DNA of 64,000 bases from Macrocybe gigantea (lineage: Eukaryota > Basidiomycota > Agaricomycetes > Agaricales > Callistosporiaceae), in the NCBI GenBank assembly GCA_011319805.1, contig SJRY01000245.1, positions 496,001 through 560,000 of the forward strand. The letters are read 5' to 3'. Below are positions 1-11,980 of this stretch, in pieces; the first letter of the stretch is position 1, and the number at the start of each line of letters is the position of its first letter. The notes beneath the pieces are model-generated. The model was not told the DNA's origin. It saw only the letters and a list, made by a program, of their open reading frames with translations, and did no database searches. Both the position numbers and the translations under genes were made by a program.

Positions 1-584
1 CTTGAGGTTTATGTCCCTGTCTGTGAATGCAACTCTCTCTTTGACCAATTTGCTGACGATTTTTTTGCTGAAGGTAAAATTAGACAAAAACGCGGTAACC
101 GCCAGTTACAAACCTCTCTTCTGCATCGCATATTATGAAATTCCCTTTAAGCCCGACTAGAGATCCATGTTTCCTCAGAAAAGTCGCGCATAACGAGTGA
201 AAGGTCCCCATTGTCACATCTGATGTGGCTTTTTGTCCGATAAGTTGGGTCAATCGTACCCGCATTTCGTTCGCAGCCTTGTTGGTGAATGTGACAGCAC
301 AGATGGAGGATGGCTCCAAGGACCGAGCAAGGATGAGATATGCAATGCGGGATGTCAACACCTTCGAGCCGCGTCAGGATAGAGGAAAGAGAATAAGCCA
401 AGTCATGTACAGACTTTCGTTTTGCCACTTCCCGGACCTGCCAGGATCTGGGTAGGCATTGATTCATCATGCTGCACGGCTATGTCCATGACGATTAGGG
501 CACACTGAGAGCGAGAAAATAAGATCGCAAACCTTTCAACTGAGCTGGGTTGAGCGTCTCCAAAAAAGAGAGCGAGACATCCAT
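1..584 (-). CDS. SRS2: SRS2-type UvrD-family DNA helicase, N-terminal part (cut by window edge)
   Basis: The 5' end of a superfamily 1A DNA helicase; the C-terminal two thirds lie beyond base 1. Start ATG at 584 opens a short exon (584-533) ending in LNPAQLK, then exons with the Walker A motif AGPGSGKT, motif Ia TFTNKAANEMR and the motif TFHSLCATFLRKHG. Introns of about 50 nt at 532-480 and 414-362 have GT..AG borders and join the frames cleanly (GKTK|VLTSRIAYLIL); another lies near 74-119. In yeast, Srs2 is a 3'-5' helicase that strips Rad51 from single-stranded DNA and so restrains recombination. The stretch from Walker A to IAYLIL is closest to Srs2 among fungal UvrD-like helicases; a mitochondrial Hmi1-like protein is less likely. 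The UvrD family assignment is certain, the Srs2 subgroup probable. Confidence 0.88.
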
Positions 585-821
585 GCTAGCTCATGAGGCG
601 CAGCGCGCAAGATACGTCAGGGCGCAGAGTGGAACGGTCAACGTTCTCACCATGACGCGTTAGTCACAAAACATCACGCGCTTGTCACATTCACACCTTT
701 CCGCAGCATAAGTTACGTAGTACTGTATGGGAAGAGAAGGAAAAGAGACCATATATATTTGCACAAATCGCAATATCCTCGAGATAAATCATGGTGCATA
801 AACAGTTGAAGTACTTTTTGT

Positions 822-3800
822 CTACGCCTTCTCTGGACCATCGTCGCCCTTTTCATCAGAAAGGAGTCCTAGCCGACGATAGATTGCTTCCTGACGTTCG
901 CGATCGGCAGCCGCCAAGCTGGAGACTCCTCTGCTGAATACCTCATCCATTTCCTCTAGGGTGAGTCCTAACATTGACAGAGACATGATTAATTGTTTAA
1001 TTTTTGGTTCCCTGTAGGTCTGCGAGCCCTCACCCTTCGTTTCAGGAACCTTCCGTCTACGTCAACAAGCGGCAAAATCCAAAAAGGAAGCGACACTCAC
1101 AAAGAAGAGAACGAAAAGCGCTCCCATGAATGAGAAGGCCTGGGTTTTGCAGGTATTAGTCATGCCAGAGAATAGACTGTCCTGCCTTACGCCGAAGAAT
1201 ACGAAGGTTCCGAAACCCAGATGTTGTAACATTGTGGGTGTCACCTTTCGGTTTGATTAGTTCGGACGACCCCAAAAGGCGAATTTCCTACCTCGCCAAC
1301 TACAACAAAGACAGGGCACAATGCGATGAGCAGCCGTATCCAAGAACACACCAATCTCCCTACCAATGAAATTGTTCATCTGATGGTAAATGTTAATTCT
1401 TCGTTCTGCCGTACTTATATGTGGGGCATACCCAGTTTGATGAAGTAGCTATTGACAGTCCTTTTCCTCGAACACTGAGTGGCCAGATCTGTTGTCATGT
1501 CATGTCATATCACAGCCCTCAGTAATAGCTTAGAATGTCATTACCTCTGCGACTAGAATCCACGCACATGGCCCTAGTAGGGCGAGTAGGTAGATGCTGG
1601 CTCATGTCGACCATACATGACATAAAATATCTTACCCCAGCTATAACCAAACCCTGAGGAAAGCGGAGAGATGGGAATAAAGCGAGAAACGGATCATGAC
1701 GGCACCTACCTATCGCGAAAATCCAGACGAAGACGCAAGCAACCCACCCCGCGGCTAGGAACAGAATAAGAACTAACTTGATGTCGATTAGCCAGAAAAT
1801 GCCTGCCGGAATGACTGAGCATCACACAAATGAGTGAAGAGGGCCGTCCAGAAAATGGAAGAAGGCGCTCACGATGCCCATGAGTTATGGTACAGGCCAG
1901 TCAGAATTGCAACGATAAGGTGACATCTGTAAAGCGATTGAGCTTCGCATCTAGAGTCTAAACGAATGACTGACGCTGCCATCAAAAAGGCACCCGAAAC
2001 TAGCACCGGCTTTCGGCCAACCTTGTCTACCCAAAGAACAGCCGGGATAGTAGCGAGGAACATACTGATGACAGGTCAATTGCTGTGAACTGCGCGGAGT
2101 ATTATCTCTACTGACGCAATTCCGACGACACCAGTAGCCAGGAGCGAAATCGCGTTGCCAGTCAAGTTCAACGACTGAAAGATACTGGGAGCATAATACA
2201 GGATAGCGTTTACGCCGGCTAGAAGCATGTCAGTAGAACCATGCGATACGTGGAATTGCAACCTACTCCACTGTTGAAAGAACATTGTCCTAAAGCCTGT
2301 TATAAAGGAAGAGACCAATGGCGTTCACACTCACAGGGATCCGACGGCAACCCGATAAAGCAGATCTAATGACTTTATGAATTTGTGGACTCCAAGAGCC
2401 AGGAGATTTGACGCACTTGGAGTCGTGACCAGACTTAGGTAGTCGAAAAGTCCAAGTTTGAAGTTCGAAATGAATGAGCCGTCCTGATATTGGGGGAACT
2501 TTTGTTCTGAAGTCTCCTTCTCAAACAGGTATTGCCCCTTGATTTCCCTACAAATTATGAGTAATTGGAAGCTTTCGCAGTCACACTAGTGCACATACAA
2601 GAACTCTATTCGGATTAGATCTGTATCAGGCGGAAGGCCTCGAGCACTGCTGAGAACAGCAATGGCCTCGTCGTCTCGGCCTTGGTTTACAAGCCATCTG
2701 AAGAAGTGGTTGCAGATGGTATTATACTAAGGGAAGCCAGGCATACTTACCTGGGCGAAAACGGCATGAACAATATTCCGACTCCAAGAATCACCGCCGG
2801 GACGATCTGGAGAGCCAAAGGAATTCTCCACGCCGCCTCGTGTTGGTGCTCACCGGTACCACCAATGTAATTGGTGCCTGTGATGGGGCCAAGTTCATAA
2901 TCCCATATAACAAGCAGATCCGTTTGTTAAAAATCTTGCCGTAATCAATCCAGAAAGAGATCATGATGCCAAACGTGATGGCGAGCTGTTGGAGCGCGAC
3001 TAGACTTCCACGGACTTCAGGCGGAGCTATCTCGGCATTATAGAGGGGGACCGCCATGCTCAGAGACCCAACTCCCAGGCCGGTGACAAATCGCCCTGGA
3101 AAAACTTAGCAGCAGAACGACATACGATGAGACGATACTCACCCCCATATATCGATGGTGGTGCTCTAGCGGTTGTCTGGACAATTACTCCGATAATAAA
3201 AACAATGACAGCTGAGGTTGTATCCTCGTAAGTTTCCCGCATAACCCACTCATCTAACGCCAGACTGCTGACCGAGCACGATTGTAAGCTTTCGTGACAG
3301 CTTATCGGCAAAATAACCTGGCTGATATTGGATAAGTTCGCATGTCAAAAGCAATACGTATCACCTGTCATTAATACACCGGCCCATGCGCCAAGCTCCA
3401 GTATGGCCACCAACCACCCCTTTGTATCGGAATGGTCGACTGCAGATGCCATGCGATTATGGAACGAATTCATCCTGTATGGCTGTAATGAGATTTCAAA
3501 CCCTACCGCTCAGCATGTTGGATATTCACGCCAAAACGCCGGAAAAGACCCCCTGGTAGCGACAGACATTACACTTAAATGAGAAGAAGATGAGGCAATA
3601 GACGACTCACTTGATTGTATCCTAGAGCATTCTCCCTGTCATAGGGTCGGGTTCAAGAGAGTTGGCTAAGACGCACCATATAGGCTAGCAGTTGCATTAG
3701 ATCCAGGAGCTGACCATGAACATTAAGGATACCTACAGGCCCCCAAGTGATGCGAACACTGCGATGGCGAACACTTTTCGGTTCTGTATAAGGCCGGCCT

Positions 3801-3925
3801 ATTCACAACTCAGTCGATGGAAAGAGAGAAGATGGGAATGAGTATACCCAGCCTGATTGTCCAGCAAGAGCTTTTCGCCGCGAAACGGCCAATTGGCCGA
3901 CTCCAACATCTGCAACAGCGGGCAT
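822..3925 (-). CDS. MFS sugar transporter
   Basis: A 12-TM major facilitator superfamily sugar porter of the plasma membrane, in more than a dozen exons. The start at 3925 ([11 protein letters not shown]) is chosen because the following exon reads into the conserved first segment [16 protein letters not shown]. Later exons give [104 protein letters not shown], then VPETKG and [10 protein letters not shown] near the C-terminus. These are the PETKG and GRR/K signatures of the hexose-transporter family. The tail after LEEMDEVF is short and acidic. The splice between GGL and GYNQ is not resolved: the usual LLFGY residues are not found and ENAL is read instead. Substrate cannot be told from sequence. 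It is divergent from the metacaspase gene, with about 650 bp between starts. Confidence 0.9.
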
Positions 3926-4577
3926 GATGAATACTCGGGATGTATCAACAGAAACCACTTCTTTGACCCGATTGCTTATAAGCTCGAGACTCGGAGTCAG
4001 TTGACCAGCCTATATCTCATCATAGGTATTTTTTCCAGGAAGAAGCCGCACATTGAACAATGGGGCAAAGAGGAAAAAGGTAGAGCATAGTGCGGCCCGG
4101 ATTAGAGCGATGTTGTCCGATGAGGCAACACTTTAGAAAATATCTAGCAACATCAAACCCAAGCGCGGTCGCTTCACTGCTATCGACCGATCCTGTGAAC
4201 ATGACGGGTAAAAATACGCATGTGCCGATGCTTACGGGTTTGCGCCGATGTCTCTTGCACATGTGAGGTGAATTGATGTTGGAATGCATAAATAGGTCCA
4301 TGCTGCAGAAAAAAGTGCCTGCTTAAGACCTCATTCAATGGTGCTGCTTGTATTTCTTGAAAGTCCTACTGCCGTCCATTAGGTCGATATTCATTTATTG
4401 AAGTCCATCTTCGTAGGCGAGTCGTAGTCGAGCTAGTCCGAGTCATCTGACGTGTGGCTGTGTGATTCAGCGCTGCCAGTGCACAATACACTCATTCAAC
4501 ACCACATTCCTATCTCGTCCCACATCTTCGGCATCTCGCTCCTACACGCAGTGTCTGAACCAGCTGTTCTCAACGAT
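3926..4577. promoter_or_regulatory. Intergenic region between divergent genes
   Basis: About 650 bp between the starts of the sugar transporter (minus) and the metacaspase (plus). It must hold both promoters. Small open frames occur on both strands but none resembles a known family. A CT-rich stretch around 4475-4555 precedes the metacaspase start, as is common in fungal 5' leaders. No clear TATA box was identified. Confidence 0.4.
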
Positions 4578-7384
4578 ATGTGGAACAATAACAATCAAGC
4601 GCCTCCGCCGTCCGTGTCATGGTCTATCTATGCATTGCCCTTCGTCTGACAGATCCCTGCAGTTTTCCCTCCGTGCCAGGTTTTCCAAGCCCGTAAGAAC
4701 CGAAGCTTCATCAGATGCAATAGTATCTGAGATGTGCATTTAGCGCTTCTCGTTCCGGCTACAATCCAGGCTACGCTCCGTCCTATGGACCGCCCCCAGG
4801 CGGGTGAGACAAGGTGGTCTCGTCATGAACTCGTTGCTGATATTTTCTAGCTACGCGCCGCCTGCCGGGGCACCACCGTCTGGGTGAGTGCTCCGCTCTT
4901 CAACTGATCCAAACTCATGCTCTTCAGGTACGGGCCTCCGCCTGGACCCCCGCCTCAAGGGTGCGCAATTCCAGTTCTTGAATCCTTGCGTTGGACTAAA
5001 AGTCTGCTCAGATACGGTCCACCTCCGAGACAGCAATCTGGGTACGCTATCACGACGTCGGTAGTTCAATGAGCCTTTCTTAATTATATCTTCTTTTCGT
5101 CTTCCAGCTTTGGGTTTCCATCAGGCACGTCGATTTTCCTTCTGCATGAGTGATAGTGTCATTTTAACAGTCCAAAAGATCTCATGATGAAACCTGGACA
5201 AGGACCTCAAGGGCCTTCTCCTCAGGGCTCGTCAGTATTCTCTGGTATCTTGGCATTCCACTGAGCACCGCATTTCGCAGTTACGCTCCTCCTCCCGGCC
5301 CACCGCCTTCACATGGATCGTACGTATCATGTCGATCACTACTTTCACTTCAGCCATTGATTTTTAGGTACGCACCTCCTCCGGGACCTCCACCTAGTGG
5401 TGGCGGATACCCTGGCCAGGCATATCATCAACAGCACCAGCACTATCCACCAGCTGGGGGATATCCTGGTCAACAGGGCGGACCCCCTCCTCCTCTCCCG
5501 TAAGTATGTCCAATTTCGCTTTTACTCCATAAATTCAACTATGTTCAGAGGTGGTCGACCTTATCCTTCGCCGAGTCAGTCATAGATTTTGCATGTTTCT
5601 CTTATCTGGGTTAATTTCATACCTTATAAGGCGGTACACCTCAGAGACCTCCTACGCAACAGCAGCACTATGGACCTCACTTCCAAAATGCCAATAAACA
5701 AGACGTTCAACCTTTCTTTCAGTACTCCCAGTGTACTGGCAAAAGGAAGGCATTGTGTGTGCGTATGACTGCTTCAATTTTTCAGGACATTCACTCAGAC
5801 TATTCTGGAACAGATCGGTATAAATTATTTCGGCCAAAAAGGAGAATTGCGGGGCTGCATAAACGATGTCTCGAACATGGTCAATTTTCTCTGTAGTAAG
5901 TCTAATATTGGAAATTCCAAACTCAGCTTCTCAGCATATTGCAAGGACACTTCCATTATCGGCGAGAAGACATCGTCGTCCTTACAGATGATTCCAAAAT
6001 CCTCGACAACGTCCAACTAAGCGAAACATCGTTTGTAGGAGCCACAAGTTCAGGTTCGATGCTGATTGTTTTCACATGACAGATGGAAGCAATGCAATGG
6101 CTCGTTCGAGGTGCAGCCCCAAATGATTCCTTATTTTTCCATTGTAAGTTTTCTTAATGATAACCGAACGACATCGATGCTAAATATTCACGTAGATTCC
6201 GGACATGGTGGCCAGACCAAAGATTTGGACGGTGATGAAGCCGATGGCTATGACGAAGGTCTGTCTGCCAACTACTGACTGACATGACAATTCTGATAAT
6301 AATATACCGCAGTTATCTATCCGGTAAGGTGCTAGTCATGAGGTACATGAGTGTGTCTGACTTTGTTCCCCAACCCTCCAACCAGGTCGACTACGAAACC
6401 GAAGGTCATATCGTTGATGATGTAAGACCTTCGTTCTTTTCCGATTGTTGATGTATTGATCTCCGTTCTGTAGCTGATGCACGAGGTCATGGTGAAACCA
6501 CTCCCTGCAGGTTGCCGTTTGACTGCTATTTTTGATGTAAGAGCAACAATCGCCGTCCTTGTCTTGACCACTGATTATGAGAATTAGTCTTGTCACTCTG
6601 GCTCTGCATTGGGTACGTCTCTGCTCCGTATCTCTTCATGCACAACGTTTAACATGCTGTGACAAGATCTTCCGTATATCGTATGCGAGCCCCTTTTAGC
6701 CTTCTTAAGACTGAATACCCTTGTAGTATTCGACCGAGGGCAAAATTAAAGAACCTAACTTGGCCGCCGAAGCTGGGCAAGGGTTGCTTTCCGCAGTCTC
6801 TTCGTATGCACGGGGCGACATGGGCGGCGTTTTCAGTGCCGCAATGGGTCTCGTGAAGACTGCTACTGGAAGCAGCCAAAAGGCGGAAAAATATGCGAGG
6901 GCTACGAGAACTAGCCCCGCTGATGTTGTGAGTCCTTAATGCAACATTTCTTTCTTTCAATTCTTTGTTCAATCAGTCTGTTTCGTAGATATCTTGGAGT
7001 GGTTGCAAGGATTCTCAAACTAGTGCTGATACTCAAGAGGCTGGCCAGGCAACTGGAGCCATGAGCTTTGTAAGATATCTTTCGTTGCCAAAAGCACAAT
7101 TGCCGTTGACTAACGAGGGTGGCATGCGAGGCCTTCATATCCGCTTTGAGTAAGGACCCTTCGTCCTCTTACATCCAGCTTGGCTGACCATCTGCTTCAG
7201 ATCAAAATTCTCAGCAAAGCTACCAGCAGCTGCTGGTCAGCATTAGGGAAATCTTACGAGCTAAATACAGCAAAAGCCACAGCTGTCGAGCTCGCATCCT
7301 ATGGTATGATTTCAGTAGTACTCATTGATGCAGTCCTTACAGAGCCACCGTTTGCAGGACACAAATCTGTTGTTCATTTGTTGA
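4578..7384 (+). CDS. MCA1: Metacaspase (type I), with two apparent frameshifts
   Basis: A type I metacaspase (peptidase family C14B), a Ca2+-dependent cysteine protease cleaving after Arg/Lys, linked in fungi to cell death and clearance of protein aggregates. Start 4578 (MWNNNNQAPPP) opens the Pro/Gly/Tyr-rich prodomain, which is split into many tiny exons of the type GYGPPPGPPP. The catalytic domain begins near 5746 with RKALCIGINYFGQKGELRG. It contains the catalytic His in HYSGHGGQ (6150-6215) and the catalytic Cys in DSCHSG (6589-6605), and ends DTNLLFIC at 7384. Two places need a change of frame without a plausible intron: the A-run at 5996-5999 (between DDSK and PRQRPTK) and 7268-7276 (between KYS and KPQLSSSHP). 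Each would be explained by one missing base. The domains on both sides are well conserved, so sequence error is more likely than a pseudogene. Confidence 0.9.
4744..5041 (+). repeat. Exon-per-repeat Pro/Gly/Tyr array in metacaspase prodomain
   Basis: Four consecutive mini-exons (4744-4803, 4851-4883, 4928-4960, 5012-5041) each encode one or two copies of a G-Y-x-P-P-P-like unit. Each is separated from the next by an intron of about 45-50 nt that splits a Gly codon in phase 2 (GG|gt...ag|N). Because all introns have the same phase, units can be gained or lost without breaking the frame. Further related units (YAPPPGPPP twice) follow in exons near 5281-5500. Confidence 0.75.
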
Positions 7385-7624
7385 CCACGCCGGTTCGGGC
7401 AACGTCTGGTGCGCCTGTTTTGCAAGTATATGATTGTAGTTGTAGTATGCTGTAGGAGTATCAGTATGATGTATATAATGTTGCAAATTATGTGAGTGAG
7501 AATACACTATCTGCATAACCGCCACTGCCTGGCCCATGGATTCGGTTGTCAAGGTGAACAAGCAGCGCAAATCACCCTCACAGTCAGTGAATGCCAGAAT
7601 AGTCCTGTCGAATAGCACGTTCGT

Positions 7625-9157
7625 TCATTTGCAACCGATGCTCACAATCGAACCGGCAGACTGGTCGCCGAAGGCCACAGTGCCTTCGTCCCTGAGTATG
7701 TCTAGAGCTTGGTCGCCCCCGAGGACAAGAGCTGTGAGTCGCCTGCCATGAGCCTGTTCCCGTCAGCCAGGGAGGTGAGAGACAAGCAAAAGGCTGGAAA
7801 GATCGTTGACTTACGCAACCGGTGTCCAGGCCGATTGACCACCGCTTGACATCGAGCCCGCGAGCAGCGGTGTGGCCATAGACGACAGTCAGTGGATAGC
7901 AAGGAAGAGTCACCGTCTCCGACTGGACGGGAAGTACGTCCTGATAGAATCCTTCACACAGCGACATGTCGTAATTCCAAATGTTGCTCCAAGCCGTCCC
8001 ATGCCGTTTTCTAAGTCCAGGTTAACGATTAAGAAAGAAGAAAAAGTAGAGAAGAGGTTAAACGCACTTTGAGACTCTGCCGTGGTTGATGCTTCGCATG
8101 TTGAGAATGTTCCACGGGATCTGGTTCTGCGGCACGTCCTTCAACAGCGCGCGTTCCTGGAGCTCCCTCAGTAGTGTAACCGTCTCATTGCTGGGGCGAC
8201 CTCTGTAGATGGGCGGAAGGTGGGGAACGCGGGACAGAGGCTGCCGATAGTTGTCCGGAGGGAACTGCGGATTCGAGGATAAAAGACCGGCATGCACGAT
8301 AAATGTGTGGGCAGACGGGACATGTAGCGTAAGCGGTAGATCGAGGAGATATTGGTAATGCTCCTCCGCCATGGCCTCCGCCACTTTGTAGTGGTCCTCG
8401 AAGATCTTCCAGCCTTTCGGGACGCGCCGCCACCATTTTCTCCCATCTTCCGCTTCTTCTTCATCCACGTCTCGAGGGTGGCCCCGTCGGCCTCGGCTTC
8501 GAGCCAGTCCTCATACATGTCGGCGAGCCACGCTTGACCACCCGGCAGGCTCCGAATCCACTCCAACCAGCCGCGCCATTCGATCACTTTTTGGTCATTG
8601 TTTCCGCGCACGCCTCGGATGTTGTACGTGGAGAGGAAAGACAAAACAGCGAGGGAGCCTTCGATGGGGCCTCTGGTGACGATGTCGCCGACGTGGATTA
8701 GGACGTCGAGATGGGGTTCGTAGTTGAGCTTGTTGAGTAGTGAACTGGGAAATGCAAGTGATGAGACAGCAATAATGGTACAGGAAACAGAACCGACATT
8801 AGGGAATGGTGCATGCCATGGATGTCCCCGACAATGATTACGCGTCTTTGAGGGTCATCTGACGAAACAACGTGATTCGAGTTTTTATTCCATAGAACAA
8901 TGAGTGAACGCGCACCTATAGGAAACTCGTCGGGCGAGAGCGTTCTCAGGAGATTATAGCGGCTGAAGTCTGGAGTGACTGTCGGTGAAAGAAAGGCGTT
9001 AGTGCGTTTGACGGTTCTATTTCTATGGTGCGAACGACTGACCATTTTTAGACAACGATGTGCGCACTGTATAGACATGATCACTGAGACCACTGAGAAA
9101 GACGAGGAGGACGAAGATGGCGACGACGGCGAAGGCTAAGCATCGACGCAGAGACAT
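7625..9157 (-). CDS. Calcineurin-like metallophosphatase, Ppn2-type, membrane-anchored
   Basis: A PPP-superfamily phosphoesterase with an N-terminal signal anchor (MSLRRCLAFAVVAIF, hydrophobic to about residue 22). Metal-binding motifs appear in order: VGDIHG (near 8815-8830), HVGDIVTRG, VRGNND (the GNHE equivalent), VHAGLL and VVYGHTAARG. The GDIVTRG motif has Thr where classical Ser/Thr phosphatases have Asp. Together with the anchor this resembles yeast Ppn2 (YNL217W), a vacuolar endopolyphosphatase, so polyphosphate cleavage in the vacuole is a reasonable inference but not proven. It ends SAGSIVSIGCK. A frame change without an intron is needed at about 8436-8444, between TWMKKKRK and RKWWRRVPKGW. 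One missing base in the neighbouring G3 or A4 run would explain it; the domain is otherwise intact. Confidence 0.85.
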
Positions 9158-9287
9158 GGGTGGAGGAGAGCGGGGCCGGATGCGATTATGGTCGCATTCA
9201 TGTAATATAATATTGTCCTCGACATCCAGGACTAGCTTTTTTCAAATTACCGGGCGGGGCTGTGTTTACACTTGTTATGATGCTACT

Positions 9288-10022
9288 TCATTCTTCCTCA
9301 AACCACCGAACCGCACGATTCTCCACAAAGTCCTTCCAGTCCCACAGCACCTTGCGCAGTTTCCGGTAATCGACGTAGATGTATGTCTCTGCTAGAACCC
9401 CTGCTGTCGATGCAACGTCCTCGGGAATTGCAGGAGGATCATGTGGGATCAGTGAGGCCACATCCGTCCCATATTTGGTGAGCTCTATCGGTGGCCCAAG
9501 CGAGTAGACTGTCATCGCCTTCCGGGTGTATTCCTGAGCGGCCAATGCCATCAGTCCTTCTCGGATCGTTGATCGGTTCGACTTACGCTGTCCTCGAATT
9601 CGTCTATCCAGGCCATATCTTCCTCCGTCAGACCCATCACCAACGTGCCCCGCACCACTCGCTCCTCGGGCGTCAACTCCCGTCCAAGGTGTATCCGCGC
9701 TTGGCTGTAAGGTATCACACCGGGGTAGTCTCGGTACTGCCACATAGTACGATGTCGCCCGTCAGATGAATCATCAAACCCTTCATTGTGCCACAATTTG
9801 CGTTATCTCACCTTTACTTTGTGCCTCGTGTGCTCCTAAAGAGAGAAAAGAAAGGCTGCATGATTAGTTGCGAGCAACGTCAGCAGGAAGAGTAGAGGAT
9901 GCCCGAACCAGTAAGACCGCGGGGCAGACTTCCAGATGCGATCCGTCGTTTCCGATGACTCTTCTCAGGATCCTTGGGTGCATCAACGTTCCATAGAAAA
10001 ACGCATTTTGTCCCGTCATCAT
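9288..10022 (-). CDS. AIG2/gamma-glutamylcyclotransferase-like protein
   Basis: A small protein (about 190 aa) of the gamma-glutamylcyclotransferase-like (AIG2/GGACT) fold. The N-terminus carries the fold's signature loop FFYGTLMHPRIL, followed by VIGNDG, YRDYPGVIPY, VRGTLVMGLTEEDMAWIDEFE and EYTRKAMTVYSL, the typical order for this family. Four exons with GT-AG introns join cleanly; one very small exon encodes EHTRHKVK. There are two in-frame ATGs at 10022 and 10019; the first is used here. The C-terminal third contains an aromatic-rich tail (WDWKDFVENRAVRWFEEE). Family members release 5-oxoproline from gamma-glutamyl amines or peptides; the exact substrate is unknown. The start lies 140 bp from that of NCS2 on the other strand. 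Confidence 0.87.
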
Positions 10023-10162
10023 TGAGAACGCGGCGCTTTAACGCGTTTACGAATGGATGCGTTCAAAGCAGCAATCTATAAAGCGGCTCTGTGTGACGCC
10101 GATACAGCTTTTGTCACACGAGTGACCCTCATTCAGACTTCTTCGATTTCGTTGCTCTTATC
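10023..10162. promoter_or_regulatory. Compact bidirectional promoter (GGCT-like / NCS2)
   Basis: Only 140 bp separate the divergent start codons of the cyclotransferase-like gene and NCS2, so both must be driven from this interval. It is mixed-sequence DNA with a pyrimidine-rich stretch just before the NCS2 ATG (10138-10160). No TATA box is evident. Confidence 0.45.
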
Positions 10163-11980
10163 ATGGCCAGCTCCTGCGGGAATCCCGAAACAGAAAAGGA
10201 TGCAGAGATGCTACGTAAGTAGTCTTTATCACAGCCGAGCAGCTGTTCTGATGACCCTTCTTTTCCAGGACGTCCGAAATTCGACAAATCGAGGGACTGC
10301 GTGCGGTGCAAATTGAGGATAGGTAACGTTGTCATTCGCCATGCAGTATACTGCAAGTACGCTTAATGTGTCTTTGTTCTCTTGCCCGTGCGTCGCACTT
10401 ATCCTGCTATCAGGGAATGCTTTGTTCCCCTCATCACGACCAAGTTTCGCAAGTCCCTTGAACCGTTCGTGAACGAGACCCCTGATGGGCCGCGCCGCAA
10501 GGCTCTGAAAGCCTCTGGGGACTTGCTCGTAGCACTGTCGGGTGGCCTGAGCTCGACAGTGCTGCTGGACCTCGTGGACCGCTGCTACTTCTCGGTCCGG
10601 AATGCGCCGACCGAAAACGAGACAGGGAAAGTGAACGGAGGCAGAGATCATCCGCGCAATTCATCTGTATGGAGGAAGGCTTATGTGTGCTATGTTGATG
10701 TCTGTGCGGCTATACCTGATGTAAGTCTGGCTTCCATTTTGCGTGGAACAGTCCAACGAACATTAGTCCAGACAAAACATGGAATGGAGGTTGTTCGATC
10801 GCATGTTGAAAAATACCCACACTTCGAATTCATTCCTTTACGCATCGAAGACGCTTTTGATCACGACTGGTGGAAGAAAATAGACAGACGTCCGGCACGG
10901 ACTGGCATAGGTCTAGATGTCAACGATGAAAGTCTGTAGCCTCATTGATGGGAATTTTTGTCCGAGCATTGACCCACTCTAGACTTGTTTTTGACTCACC
11001 TCTCCGACGAATCTAGTACGTCGAGTCCAATATGCCGCCTACAAAATTTCCTCGCGTCCTTGCCGACCCAGACTGCCGTCTCGAATGCCATCCGCACACT
11101 CGTGCGGCTGCTTCTACTTTATACTGCATCTTACACCAATTCCTCACACCTCCTCCTCGGAACTTCTCTTACATCACTGTCTATATCCCTGATATCGTCT
11201 ATATCGCAAGGTGCAGGGTTTGTAGTGCGCGAAGAAGCCCAGGAAGAATGGACACCTAATTGTTCCGATCAGGTGGTTACGACACGGAGGCCTATCAGGG
11301 TCATTCGTCCCCTCAAAGATGTTGGATTGAAGGAGTGTGGCATCTGGGCTTGGTGGAATGATGTCTACCCTCCGGGACGGGAAAAAATGCCTGGAGAAAA
11401 ACAAAACATAGAAACGCTAACTGAGGGTCAGTGTCTAATCGCCGAAGAGTGTCTTGAGCTTGTGGCTCAGTTTCATTCAGATTTCATTGTCAGACTGGAG
11501 CGTGACTATCCTTCAACGGTGTCCACCATCGCACGCACGTGTGCGAAACTGGCGCCGAAAGCTGGAGCAGAAGGTGTTTGTCTTTTCTGCGAGCGGTACG
11601 TTATCATTCTGGAATTGTGAATAAAAATAATCTCATGTCCTGGCAGCCCATTGCAGAGCGGAATCCAAGATTGGAAAGCTCAGATTTCCATGCGATCACT
11701 GAACGAGCGAGAGGCTAATGCTCTGCAATCGAAGCCCTCTCTGACGTCGTTCTTATGTTACTCATGTCACACCACCCTTACGAGTCGCAGCAGTCGTGGC
11801 CGGAGCGGGACCTCTGCCGGCCACGGTTCTGTCGCTCTGCCGTTGTGGCTTGAGTCTAGCCTCGGTCTTCTAGAGTCGTATAAGGCGGTCGGAGTTGCGG
11901 ACGAGGTATGGACGAGGAAGAAAATGACTGATAGCAAGATGAAAGCCGCTATAGATGATTTTCTGCTTCCAGACGAGTAG
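10163..11980 (+). CDS. NCS2: Cytoplasmic tRNA 2-thiolation protein 2
   Basis: CTU2/NCS2, the partner of Ncs6/Ctu1 in the cytosolic complex that thiolates U34 of tRNA-Lys, tRNA-Glu and tRNA-Gln using sulfur from Urm1. The start at 10163 (MASSCGNPETEKD) leads into the N-terminal zinc-binding CxxC pairs (DCVRCK and VYCKECF), then the degenerate PP-loop SGGLSSTVLLDL near 10535-10573. That loop has SGGLSS where the catalytic Ncs6 has SGGKDS, as expected for the non-catalytic subunit. The C-terminus has the second cysteine set (CLFCERPL and SFLCYSCHTTL) and ends at 11980. About six short introns are needed, including one before PLQSGIQDW at 11596-11646. Confidence 0.93.

Noticed and set aside
4020..4301. 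93-codon minus-strand open frame upstream of the sugar transporter
   Set aside because: It does not join in frame with the transporter start at 3925 and resembles no protein; treated as 5' flanking sequence.
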